A stretch of 64,000 nucleotides of DNA from Solirubrobacter sp963798325 (GTDB lineage Bacteria > Actinomycetota > Thermoleophilia > Solirubrobacterales > Solirubrobacteraceae). The DNA is taken from positions 181,111 through 245,110 of the forward strand of contig CAWCSS010000004.1 of the NCBI GenBank assembly GCA_963798325.1, written 5' to 3'. Below are positions 45,351 through 53,442 of this stretch, piece by piece. The notes under the pieces are model-generated. The model had not been told where the DNA came from and did not search any database. It saw nothing but the letters and a program-made list of their open reading frames with translations. Numbering within the stretch: position 1 is the stretch's first letter; every line of letters starts with the position of its first letter. Both the position numbers and the translations under genes were made by a program.

Positions 45351-45790
45351 GCGTAGCTCTCCCGGAGAGTGCGAACGGCGGACGAGACCCGCTGGCGGGC
45401 CGCGACCACGGAGCAGCCGAGCGCGGTGGCGATGCCGTCGTAGTCGAGGTCGTCGACGAAGCGCAGCCGCAGAGCGGCCTGCGCGGTCTCGTTCAACGGC
45501 TCGATCAGCGACTCGAAATCGTCGTGGGTGTCGTAGGTGGCGACGACCGGCGGCTCATCCATCGCCACCTCACGGCGCGTGCGCCGGTGGTGATCGATCG
45601 CCGTGGTGGTGGTCACGCGGTACAGCCACGCCCGCAGATGCTCGGCGTGCCGCAGCCGAGGGTAGGCCCGCAGCGCGCGCAACAGCGCGTCCTGCAGGAC
45701 ATCTTCGGCCGAGTCGCCGGCAAGTCGCCGCGCGTGGGCCAGCAGCTCGTCGCCATGGGTCTCGACGAGGGTCCAGAACGGTGGCAGCAC
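45347..45790 (-). CDS. RNA polymerase sigma-70 family (ECF-like) factor
   Basis: The protein has 147 residues. Region 2 (ELLAHARRLAGDSAEDVLQDALLRALRAYPRL, then LRAWLYRVTTTTAIDHHRR) and region 4 (AALRLRFVDDLDYDGIATALGCSVVAARQRV) are recognisable and close together, as in small ECF sigmas. No anti-sigma gene is adjacent, although a two-span membrane protein lies upstream. GTG start giving MLPPFWTLVETHGDELL. Coupled by ATGA to ogt, which hints at regulation of, or by, alkylation repair. Confidence 0.85.
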   Translation of the reverse strand: MLPPFWTLVETHGDELLAHARRLAGDSAEDVLQDALLRALRAYPRLRHAEHLRAWLYRVTTTTAIDHHRRTRREVAMDEPPVVATYDTHDDFESLIEPLNETAQAALRLRFVDDLDYDGIATALGCSVVAARQRVSSAVRTLRESYA

Positions 45791-45825
45791 ACCCGGTGAA
45801 ACGGGCGTGCTGCCCAAAACGTGAG

Positions 45826-46455
45826 CTACCGCTTGCCGCCGAACGCCGCCGCGCGCTGCTCGGCCGCTTTCGCGCGTGCGCCGGCCTGCCGGCGTTTGCC
45901 GACGCGCCAGAGCACGAGGCCCACGACGATCAGCAGCATGAAGCCGTAGAGCCACGCGTAGCTGCCGACGCCGCCGAACGGCCACGCGATCAGCGTGACG
46001 ATCCCGAACGCGAGCACGATCAGCAGCACGATCGCGAGCACCAGCAGCAACGGGCCGGCGATCTTGCGCCACAGCGGCGCGCTGGGCGGCGGCTGGATGA
46101 CGCCGAGGATGCGCAGCATCCACAGCTGGCGGTTGGTCGGTGCCGGGGCGCCGAGCTTCTCCGTCGCGATCTTCAGGTCGCCGGCGCGGCGCTCGGCGAG
46201 CGCGATCGACGCCTCGGCCATCCGCCGCAGCTGCATCCGCTCCTGCGGGCGCGCGGACGCGATCGCGACCTGGAAGTGCTTGCGGGCCTTCGCGCCGTCC
46301 ATGCGCTCGGCGGCACGGGTGCCGAGAATCGCCTGAGCGGCGGACTTGTAACGCGTTTCCTTCTCCAACTCCTCGTCGGAGCGCGTTTCCAGCTGCTGCA
46401 TGGCAGCCTGCGCGTTTTTGGACTCGATGCGGACTTGACGGGGCTTTGGCGGCAT
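45826..46455 (-). CDS. Hypothetical two-span membrane protein
   Basis: The protein has 209 residues. A charged N-terminal half (about 1-110, with coiled-coil-like KNAQAAMQQLETRSDEELEK and repeated Ala/Arg/Glu helices including KARKHFQVAIASARPQERMQL) is followed by two hydrophobic helices (about 132-156 and 166-184) and a basic tail. I do not recognise a family. The helical part resembles a TPR-like arrangement. It starts 8 bases from the enolase-superfamily stop and precedes the sigma factor by 35 bases on the same strand, so it could be a membrane partner of that sigma factor. Confidence 0.65.
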   Translation of the reverse strand: MPPKPRQVRIESKNAQAAMQQLETRSDEELEKETRYKSAAQAILGTRAAERMDGAKARKHFQVAIASARPQERMQLRRMAEASIALAERRAGDLKIATEKLGAPAPTNRQLWMLRILGVIQPPPSAPLWRKIAGPLLLVLAIVLLIVLAFGIVTLIAWPFGGVGSYAWLYGFMLLIVVGLVLWRVGKRRQAGARAKAAEQRAAAFGGKR

Positions 46456-46463
46456 GGCTCCTC

Positions 46464-47513
46464 TCAGTCTATGGCGCGGCGAAAGCCGATGGGGGCGGGA
46501 TCGACGTCCAGCGGGGATTCCGGCAGTCCGGGCTCCGGGTCGAGCGCGTCGTAGCCGCCCGGGGCGATGTCGTTCGGGGCGTTGGGATGGAACAGCGCGG
46601 CCAGCAACTGGACCTGCCCACGGCCGACGCCGAGCTCGTACTGGCCGCCGCCGTAGGCGCCCATGCCGCGCTGCTCGCAGAACTCGTAGCCCGCGAACAG
46701 CGACTTGACCGAGCCGAAGCGCGACGGCTTGAGGTTGACCGTGCGCGGGATCACCTTGCGGGCCAGGATGTCCTCGACGCTGTGGATCGGCGCGTCCCAG
46801 GTGATCCGGTCCTGGTGCGGGGCGAGCGCGCGGAACGCCTCCTCGTCGTCGAGGTCCGGGTCCTCGAGCCACGCGTCCGGGAAGGCCTCGGCGATCCGCC
46901 TGTAGAACGCCGGGTCGGTCTCGACGTCGACCACGGTGCCCTTGTAGGCGCCCTTGAAGTCGATCGAGTCGACCACGCCGGAGCGCACGAGCGCCTCGAT
47001 CAGCTCGTCGCTCCAGTCCGGCGTGCCGTCGAGCTTGAAGCGCAGGTTCGGGTAGACCGCGAGGCGGCGCGTCACGGGATCGAGCGTCGGCGGCTCGCCC
47101 ATCCGGCTGGAGACGACGAACGTCACCGGCTGCGCCTCGCGGCCGAGCACCGCGTGTAGCGAGGTGTCGCTCTGGCGCAGGGCGAGGTCCAGCGCCGCCG
47201 ATTCGAAGCCCCAGCGGCGATAGCGGCGGTAGACGTCCTGCTGGGGCGTGAACGCGGCGAAGAGATCGAGCCCGCCGAGGTGCTCGCTGAAGGCGTCGAA
47301 CGTCCACGTGCCCTCCAGCTCGAGCGCGGACCACGCGTCGTGCGCCTCGGCCTCGTAGGTCACATCCTCGCCCAGCCCCGTGTGCCCGCCGCCGGAGAGC
47401 GCGATCTGCGTGGACACCCGCTCGAAGCCGGAGGACACGACGCGGGCCAGCCGCGTGAGCTCGTAACGCTCGATGGTCAGGGGGAGGTCCGCGATCGACT
47501 CGTAAAGCGACAT
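46464..47513 (-). CDS. Enolase-superfamily protein (o-succinylbenzoate synthase / muconate cycloisomerase-like)
   Basis: The protein has 349 residues. The capping domain is followed by a TIM barrel with the superfamily residues: Lys in LRFKLDG, metal ligands in SIDFKGAYKG, WLEDPDLDDEE and ITWDAPIHS, and a late Lys in VNLKPSRFGSV. Such enzymes abstract a proton next to a carboxylate. The exact substrate is not predictable; the first catalytic motif has one Lys instead of the usual Lys-x-Lys pair. The ATG giving MSLYESIADLPLTIERYEL is preferred over an upstream one. Divergent from the DUF2298 protein with 29 bases between starts. Confidence 0.75.
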   Translation of the reverse strand: MSLYESIADLPLTIERYELTRLARVVSSGFERVSTQIALSGGGHTGLGEDVTYEAEAHDAWSALELEGTWTFDAFSEHLGGLDLFAAFTPQQDVYRRYRRWGFESAALDLALRQSDTSLHAVLGREAQPVTFVVSSRMGEPPTLDPVTRRLAVYPNLRFKLDGTPDWSDELIEALVRSGVVDSIDFKGAYKGTVVDVETDPAFYRRIAEAFPDAWLEDPDLDDEEAFRALAPHQDRITWDAPIHSVEDILARKVIPRTVNLKPSRFGSVKSLFAGYEFCEQRGMGAYGGGQYELGVGRGQVQLLAALFHPNAPNDIAPGGYDALDPEPGLPESPLDVDPAPIGFRRAID

Positions 47514-47542
47514 GGGCGAGGACGGTACCCTCCCGGCCCGCG

Positions 47543-49783
47543 ATGGTCGCCGCGCTCGCACTCTTCCTCGTGCTCGAAGTGGTGGGCCTGCTGGCCGCCC
47601 CGCTCACCGCACTCGTCCTCGGACGGCTGCCGGGCGCGGGCCTGGGCCTGAGCAAGGTCTTCGGCCTGCTGCTGGTCACGTGGCTGATCTGGATGGCCGC
47701 GTCGCTGCGGATCGCGCCGTACTCGCTCGGGCTGATCATCGGCGTGCTCGTGCTCGTCGGCGTCGCCTCGGCACTGGCCGCGGTCCGGCTGCACTCGCTG
47801 GGCGAGCGGGCCAAGGGGACGCGGCGCCAGCGCATCAAACGGCTCGCGCTGCCCGAGGAGCCGGTGCGCCGGCGCCTGTTCTGGGGCGCGGAGATCGTCT
47901 TCGCCGTCGTCTACGCGATGGGCGCGCTGTTCGCCTCCTTCGCGCCCGACGTGTGGGGCACCGAGAAGCCGATGGACATGGCGTTCATCAACGCGTTGAA
48001 CGCCTCGTCGCACTTCCCGCCGCACGATCCGTGGATGAGCGGCGAGTCGCTGAACTACTACTACTTCGGCCACCTCGTGCTGGCCTGGCCGATCAAGCTG
48101 CTCGGCATCCGGCCCGACGCCGGCTACCTGCTGCTGTGGGGCGCGCTGATGGGCCTCACGGCGACCGCGGTCTACGCGTTCGCGGGGACGTTGTGGGCGG
48201 CGGCGCGCACCGTGCTCGGCGAGCGCGCGCCGCGCGGCGGCCCGGTGTTCGCCGGGATCGTCGCCGCGGCGCTGGTGACGATCCTCGGCAACCTCGCCGG
48301 CGTGCGCTCGTGGGTCAACGCCGCCGACCCGCCGAAGGACTACGCCTGGTTCGACCCGTCGCGGGTGATCCCGAACACGATCAACGAGTTCCCGTCGTTC
48401 TCGTTCGTGCTCGGCGACCTCCACGCGCACGTGATCGCGCTGCCGTTCACCGTGCTGGTGATCGCGTTCGGGTTGCAGCTCGCGCTGGCGGGGCCGCGCG
48501 GGGACCTGCTGTGGCGCGGCGCCGCCGAGGCGCTCGCCGCCGCGCTCGCGCTGGGCGTGATGTACGCGATGAACTCGTGGTCGTACCCGGTGTGCGCGGG
48601 GCTGCTGGCCGCCGGGGTGGTGATCCGGATGCGCACCGACGGCCGCGTCGGCTTCCCGCTCGTGTGGCTGGGGCTCGTGCTCGTGGCCAGCTTCGCCCTG
48701 ATCCTGCCGTTCGTGTTGGACTTCAGCCCGGAGGCGCGGGGGATCGGGGTCGTCGCCGGCAGCTGCGAGCCGGTCACGGCGTGCGCGCCGCGGCGCTCGT
48801 TCAAGTACTGGCTCGGCGACATGGCGCTGATCTACGGGATCCTGCTGTGGCCGCTGATCGGGCTCTACGCGCACCGGCTGCTGGGCTCGCCGAAGCGCTG
48901 GTTGTGGCTCGGCTGGGGTGGGGCGGCGGTGGTCGTCGGGGGGTCGCTGCTGGCCTCCTCGAACCTCACCGGGGCGCTGCTGCTGGCGATCGGGATGATC
49001 ACCGCCATCAGCGCGGTGCTTGCGCCGGAGCTCTCGGCGCCGCAGCGGTATCTGTGGGCGATCGTGGCCGGCGGCGCCGCGCTGCTGCTGATCCCCGAGC
49101 TGATCTACCTGCGCGACGCGTTCGACAACGGCGCGCTGGAGCGCATGAACACGGTCTTCAAGGCCGGCTACCAGGGCTACCTGCTGCTCGGGCTGGCCGC
49201 GGGCTGCGCGCTGCCGTGGACAGCGGTGTGGCTGCCGCGGCGGGTCTGGCAGGTGTGGGCGTCGGTGGCCGCGGTGCTGCTGATCGCCGGGCTCGTCTAC
49301 CCGTACGCGGGCGGGTACGCCCGCACCGGCGGCTACGCCAACGCGCCGACCTTGAACGGTCTGAAGTGGCTGGAGGCGAGCTCACCCGGCGACCCGGGCG
49401 CGATCGCCTGGCTGCGCGACCACACGCCCGGCAACGCGGTCGTCCTGGAGGCCGTCGGCGACGACTACTCCGCGTTCGGCCACGGGCGCATCTCGACCTT
49501 CACCGGCCGCTCGACGGTGATGGGCTGGCAGGGCCACGAGCTGCAGTGGCAGCACGACCCGGGGGTGCGCGCCGCGGACGTCAAGCAGCTCTACGAGACG
49601 CCCGACCAGGGCACGGCGCGGACGCTGCTGGACCGCTACGGCATCTCCTACGTGGTCCACGGCCCGATCGAGCAGACCAGTTACGGCGACGCCGGCGTCG
49701 CCAAGTGGGACCAGCTGGGCGAGCGCGTCTACTCGGACCAGGGGACGACGGTCTGGGCTACGGGCGCTAAACGCCCTTCTTGA
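47543..49783 (+). CDS. DUF2298 (Chlor_Arch_YYY) polytopic membrane protein
   Basis: A 746-residue protein with many membrane helices. The diagnostic triple-tyrosine motif is GESLNYYYFGHLVLAW near residue 168, after a loop containing HFPPHDPWMSG. The extracytoplasmic C-terminal region (WLRDHTPGNAVVLEAVGDDY, then TGRSTVMGWQGHELQW) resembles the soluble end of GT-C glycosyltransferases. Known mostly from Chloroflexi and archaea, where it co-occurs with TIGR03663 proteins. The same pair is adjacent here, convergent with a 17-base overlap. Probably a lipid-linked sugar transferase; not experimentally defined as far as I know. Confidence 0.85.
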   Translation: MVAALALFLVLEVVGLLAAPLTALVLGRLPGAGLGLSKVFGLLLVTWLIWMAASLRIAPYSLGLIIGVLVLVGVASALAAVRLHSLGERAKGTRRQRIKRLALPEEPVRRRLFWGAEIVFAVVYAMGALFASFAPDVWGTEKPMDMAFINALNASSHFPPHDPWMSGESLNYYYFGHLVLAWPIKLLGIRPDAGYLLLWGALMGLTATAVYAFAGTLWAAARTVLGERAPRGGPVFAGIVAAALVTILGNLAGVRSWVNAADPPKDYAWFDPSRVIPNTINEFPSFSFVLGDLHAHVIALPFTVLVIAFGLQLALAGPRGDLLWRGAAEALAAALALGVMYAMNSWSYPVCAGLLAAGVVIRMRTDGRVGFPLVWLGLVLVASFALILPFVLDFSPEARGIGVVAGSCEPVTACAPRRSFKYWLGDMALIYGILLWPLIGLYAHRLLGSPKRWLWLGWGGAAVVVGGSLLASSNLTGALLLAIGMITAISAVLAPELSAPQRYLWAIVAGGAALLLIPELIYLRDAFDNGALERMNTVFKAGYQGYLLLGLAAGCALPWTAVWLPRRVWQVWASVAAVLLIAGLVYPYAGGYARTGGYANAPTLNGLKWLEASSPGDPGAIAWLRDHTPGNAVVLEAVGDDYSAFGHGRISTFTGRSTVMGWQGHELQWQHDPGVRAADVKQLYETPDQGTARTLLDRYGISYVVHGPIEQTSYGDAGVAKWDQLGERVYSDQGTTVWATGAKRPS

Positions 49784-51419
49784 TGCACAGCGTCTCGTTC
49801 ATCCCGCCGGTCGGCGTCCACGTCTTGCGCTGGGTGATGTAGCGCCACAGCGCGCCGGGGCGCATCGGGCCGGGGCTCTTGCCGTCGGCTGCCTTGAGGA
49901 TGCCGTAGTCGCGCACCCACCAGACACGGAACTTGTACGGGCGGCAGTCGTAGTCGTTCAGCGCGCCCGCCAGGCGCGTCTTGCTCGCGTCGGTGAGCGT
50001 CAGCACGTCGCTCGTGGGCGGGGACGCGTTGGCCTGCTGGTAGTCGATGTAGCCCGCGTTGAGGTGACGGAAGTACCAGGCGTACGGGAACGTGGCGCCC
50101 TCGGCGGCGTCGACCGTGATCGTCAGCGGTGGCTTGCCCGGGCCGCGGCTGTCGCTGAGCGCCTGGACCTGCTCGGCGACGTCGCGGACCTCGGTCGAGG
50201 ACTGGGTGGAGACGAGGAACTCGCGCGGGTCCGCGCCGCGGTCCACGTTCACCCACCAGCTCGAGAACGCGACGTAGATCAGGCCCAGCGTCGCGACCGC
50301 GAAGCCGGCGACGCGCCAGGCCCCGCGCGCGTCCCAGATCGCCTGGATGCCGGTGCCGGCCAGCAGCAGCAGCGGCAGCAGCGGGTGCAGGACCAGCCAC
50401 GCGAACTTCTCGCCCGCCCACGAGTAGACGGCGAGCGACAGCAGGAAGTCCCAGACCAGGAACGCCGCGAACAGCGGCTTGCGCTTGAACAGGGAGATCG
50501 CGCCGATCAGGCCCAGCAGCAGCGCCGGCCATTCGATCGTCGCCAGGACCGTCCCGTAGAACTGCCACGGCTCGCCGCCGCGGGCGACGCCGTGCTGGTC
50601 CAGCCAGTACTTCAGGCCGGTGTAGACGCCGTCCCAGAGGCCGCCCGGGTGCGTCAGGAAGGTGGTGAAGAGGATCGTGAAGATCCCGGCGAAGCTGGCC
50701 AGCGCCCAGCCCCAGCCCTCGGCGCCGGCGGCCTTGATCGGCTCCCACACCTGTGGTCGTGATTGGGGGATCAGCAGCGCGAGGATGAAGAACAGCCCGA
50801 TCACGAAGACCGTGATGAACGTCGTCTCCTTGGTCGCGAAGCTCAGCGCGAGCAGAGCGCCGATGATCGCCGGGTGATAGCGCCGCGGATTGTCCAGGAA
50901 GCGCCAGATGGCGATCACCAGGCCGAGCGTGATCGCGGCGATGTAGATGTCCTCGCGGGCGAAGCGGCTGAAGTACAGGTAGCTCGGGCCGAACGCGAAC
51001 AGCAGCGCGGTGGCGAACGCCGCGATCCGCCCGAGCAGCGGGCGCAGCAGCCAGCACATCGGGACCATGCTGGCGCCCATCAGCGCGGGGGCGAGGCGGG
51101 CGGTGAAGTTCGTGTCGCCGAAGACGATGTACATCAGCGCCGTCAGGTAGAAGCGCAGCGGCCCGTGCAGCAGCGGGTTGTACTGGTAGTCGCCGCTCTG
51201 GCGGAACAGGTAGCTGAAGTACGCGTCCTGGCTCTCGTCGTGGTGGAACGGGCGATCGCCGAGCGCGATCAGGCGCACGATCAGCGCGACGGCGATCAGG
51301 ACGCCCCAGACGGCCAGCTCGCGCGGGTCCTGCGACTCGAACCAGGTGGCGATGCGACGCTTCTTCGCGCGCTGCGGTTCGTCTTGCAGTTGGGGGGCGT
51401 CGGTGACGAGCTCGGCCAT
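49767..51419 (-). CDS. TIGR03663-family GT39-like membrane glycosyltransferase
   Basis: The protein has 550 residues and about 11 membrane helices. The first extracytoplasmic loop has the acidic pair FHHDESQDAYFSYLF followed by NPLLHGPLRFY, as in dolichyl-phosphate-mannose-dependent GT-C enzymes, where the Asp acts as base. A soluble C-terminal domain of about 160 residues (VSTQSSTEVRDVAEQVQAL, then YDCRPYKFRVWW) completes it. Starts 2 bases before the end of the YbhN-type gene, so both are co-transcribed. The partner DUF2298 gene faces it. Confidence 0.85.
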   Translation of the reverse strand: MAELVTDAPQLQDEPQRAKKRRIATWFESQDPRELAVWGVLIAVALIVRLIALGDRPFHHDESQDAYFSYLFRQSGDYQYNPLLHGPLRFYLTALMYIVFGDTNFTARLAPALMGASMVPMCWLLRPLLGRIAAFATALLFAFGPSYLYFSRFAREDIYIAAITLGLVIAIWRFLDNPRRYHPAIIGALLALSFATKETTFITVFVIGLFFILALLIPQSRPQVWEPIKAAGAEGWGWALASFAGIFTILFTTFLTHPGGLWDGVYTGLKYWLDQHGVARGGEPWQFYGTVLATIEWPALLLGLIGAISLFKRKPLFAAFLVWDFLLSLAVYSWAGEKFAWLVLHPLLPLLLLAGTGIQAIWDARGAWRVAGFAVATLGLIYVAFSSWWVNVDRGADPREFLVSTQSSTEVRDVAEQVQALSDSRGPGKPPLTITVDAAEGATFPYAWYFRHLNAGYIDYQQANASPPTSDVLTLTDASKTRLAGALNDYDCRPYKFRVWWVRDYGILKAADGKSPGPMRPGALWRYITQRKTWTPTGGMNETLCIKKGV

Positions 51420-51420
51420 C

Positions 51421-52413
51421 TCAGCTCCTGGCCTCGGCGCGCGCGGTGCGCAGGTTCTTCAGCCCGCCGTAGCGGACGACGAGCAGGATCAGACCCAGAA
51501 GTGTGATCGGAACGACGATCACGAAGCGCAACATCAGCAGATATCCGACCGCCGTCGCGCCACTGCCGCCGAGCGCCTTGGTGCCGGTGGCGACCGCCGC
51601 GTCCTGCGTTCCCGCGTAGCCCGGGCCGGACGGGATCATGGCGAAGATGGACGCCAGCGCGACCATGTACAGGCCCTCGATCGGGTTCATGAGGAAGCCG
51701 ACAGAGGCGGCGGTGGACATCCACACGCCCGTCTCGATCGCCCAGATCAGCAGCGTCATGCCGAGCAGCAGCAGGCCGTGGTGCGCCCTGCGCAGGCCGA
51801 GCGTGGCGCTGGCGATCGGGGCGAGCATGCCGTGCAGCTTCTCGTTGGAGCGGATGAAGCGCCAGCCGACGGCCAGTGCGGAGATCCCCACGATCGCGAC
51901 GATCGCGATCAGCTCGACCGAGCTGCCGCCGACCTGGCCCAGCAGGCCGTAGCCGACGATCACGAAGATCACCAGCAGGACCGTGACGTCGAGCAGGCGC
52001 TCGGCGACCAGCGTCCCGAACACGGTGCGCTTGGACGTATTCGCGCGCGGGGCCATCAGGACCACGCGGATCGCGTCACCCGCTCGCGCCGGCAGGACGT
52101 TGTTGCCCATGTAGCCGATCACGTTCAGGCACTGCGTATCCGTGCGCGACGGCGTGGCGCCCTCGTCCTCGAGCAGCCGCTGCCAGCGCTCGCCGCGCAC
52201 CAGCGTCGCCAATCCGTACAGGACGATCGCCCCGATCAGCGCGCCGATCCGGGCCGGCGTGTTCGGCAGCTGCGGCGCGGGCTGATGGACGGCCCACCAG
52301 ATGACCGCGCCCAGCGCGAGGACCGAGATCACGATCCCGAGCGCGGACAGCAGTGAACCGCGCCGGCTGTTGGCAGGCGGCTCGGCGACGGGAGGCGTGT
52401 CCGGGACGGTCAC
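51421..52413 (-). CDS. YbhN/UPF0104-type (lysylphosphatidylglycerol synthase TM-region) membrane protein
   Basis: The protein has 330 residues with about eight helices. Family motif NNVLPARAGDAIRVVLM, then GTLVAERLLDVTVLLVIF and the late IPSGPGYAGTQDAAV are typical of AglD/MprF-like flippase domains. Proteins of this class move lipids or lipid-linked glycans. In archaea AglD-type proteins combine such a domain with a glycosyltransferase. The start is taken as GTG at 52413 (MTVPDTPPVAEPP); conserved sequence begins at about residue 25. Neighbouring GT-C-like proteins suggest a shared envelope glycan pathway. Confidence 0.82.
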   Translation of the reverse strand: MTVPDTPPVAEPPANSRRGSLLSALGIVISVLALGAVIWWAVHQPAPQLPNTPARIGALIGAIVLYGLATLVRGERWQRLLEDEGATPSRTDTQCLNVIGYMGNNVLPARAGDAIRVVLMAPRANTSKRTVFGTLVAERLLDVTVLLVIFVIVGYGLLGQVGGSSVELIAIVAIVGISALAVGWRFIRSNEKLHGMLAPIASATLGLRRAHHGLLLLGMTLLIWAIETGVWMSTAASVGFLMNPIEGLYMVALASIFAMIPSGPGYAGTQDAAVATGTKALGGSGATAVGYLLMLRFVIVVPITLLGLILLVVRYGGLKNLRTARAEARS

Positions 52414-52465
52414 GGCCGGGTGCTCTGAAGTGTCGATGGTCAGGGCGCTTCTCAGGATAGGCGGG

Positions 52466-53209
52466 CTACGTGAGTCCGATCTCACGCGCTTGGGCGACCG
52501 CCTCCGCGGGGCTTCGTTCCCACGGCTCACCGTGACCGAGGAGGGTGATCCCGGCGTCGATGCGCTCGATGGCTTCCAGGGAGGCGAGCATCTGGAGTGC
52601 ATCGGCCGCGAAGGCCTTGGGCAAAAGCTGCGGGCCGCGTCTGCCGGTGAGGACGTTGTAGGTGCAGAAGGCGTCGCCGGCGAGCAGGACGCCCAGCTCG
52701 GGCAGGTGGAAGCAGACGTGGCCGGGGGAGTGGCCGGGCGTGGGGATCACCCGCGGGCGGCCCGGGACGTCGAGGTCGCCGGCCTCGAACGTCGTCAGCG
52801 CCTCGATGTCCGGCGTGCGGGCGGCGCCGTTGCGGCCGCCGACGAGGAACAGCTTCCAGGTCGCGGGGCGGATCAGGTACGGGAGCATCGAGCCGTCGCG
52901 CCTGTGCACCTTGCCCGTCCGGGCCATCTCGGCGTCCTTCTCGTGCACGTGGACGGGCGCGGGCGCGTCCAGGCGGACGCCCTCCACCATTCCGATGTGG
53001 TCGGAGTGCGCGTGGGTGAGGATCACGGCGTCGATGTCCTCGACGCGGCGCCCGCGCGAGCGCAGGTACTCGTTCAGCTGCGGCCGGAACCCGGGCATGC
53101 CGCCGTCGACCAGCGTCAGGTCGTTGCCCTCCTCGAGCAGGTAGCAGTTCACGAGCGGGTTGCCGAGCCGGTGCACGCCGGGGGCCACCTGGGTGGGTGC
53201 GTCCTGCAT
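52466..53209 (-). CDS. Metallo-beta-lactamase-fold hydrolase
   Basis: The protein has 247 residues. Zinc ligands: THAHSDHIGM (HxHxDH), TPGHSPGHVCF, LAGDAFCTYN and LGHGEPW. Insert residues IRPATWKLFLVGGRNGAAR lie above the active site. The fold covers glyoxalase II, lactonases and others; the sequence does not decide between them. The start lies 3 bases from the start of a small divergent Cys/His protein gene. Confidence 0.88.
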   Translation of the reverse strand: MQDAPTQVAPGVHRLGNPLVNCYLLEEGNDLTLVDGGMPGFRPQLNEYLRSRGRRVEDIDAVILTHAHSDHIGMVEGVRLDAPAPVHVHEKDAEMARTGKVHRRDGSMLPYLIRPATWKLFLVGGRNGAARTPDIEALTTFEAGDLDVPGRPRVIPTPGHSPGHVCFHLPELGVLLAGDAFCTYNVLTGRRGPQLLPKAFAADALQMLASLEAIERIDAGITLLGHGEPWERSPAEAVAQAREIGLT

Positions 53210-53211
53210 GG

Positions 53212-53427
53212 ATGCGCAGCTTGGCAGGGTTCGAACCCGGCAGGTGTGATTGGGAGTGGACGAACCGCTGTGCAGTCTGTACCTTCAATGGCGCAATGCG
53301 TCTCTGCACCGCCCACCTCGATGCCTACGTGCCCGCCAAGTTCGCGGGTACGACGTCGTGGTCCGAGGGCATGGTGCGGCTGAGCATCGACGCGCTCGTC
53401 ATCAACGACCAGCCGCGCGGCTACTAG
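53212..53427 (+). CDS. Small Cys/His (zinc-finger-like) protein
   Basis: A 71-residue frame read from an ATG 3 bases from the divergent hydrolase start. The core RCAVCTFNGAMRLCTAHLDAY shows C-x2-C-x8-C-x2-H, the spacing of a small treble-clef or ribbon zinc site, followed by a hydrophobic strand (MVRLSIDALVIND). No family is recognised. A shorter start at 53296 would lose the first two cysteines. It lies 15 bases before the homing-endonuclease-associated-repeat gene and is probably co-transcribed. A 12-base palindrome GGGTTCGAACCC lies within its 5' end. Confidence 0.5.
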   Translation: MRSLAGFEPGRCDWEWTNRCAVCTFNGAMRLCTAHLDAYVPAKFAGTTSWSEGMVRLSIDALVINDQPRGY

Positions 53428-53442
53428 CGGACGGAGCTTCAC

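Noticed and set aside
53228..53245. tRNA-like T-loop sequence GGGTTCGAACCC
   Set aside because: No acceptor, D-arm or anticodon arm can be placed around it on either strand. It is a simple 12-base palindrome at the 5' end of a small gene.
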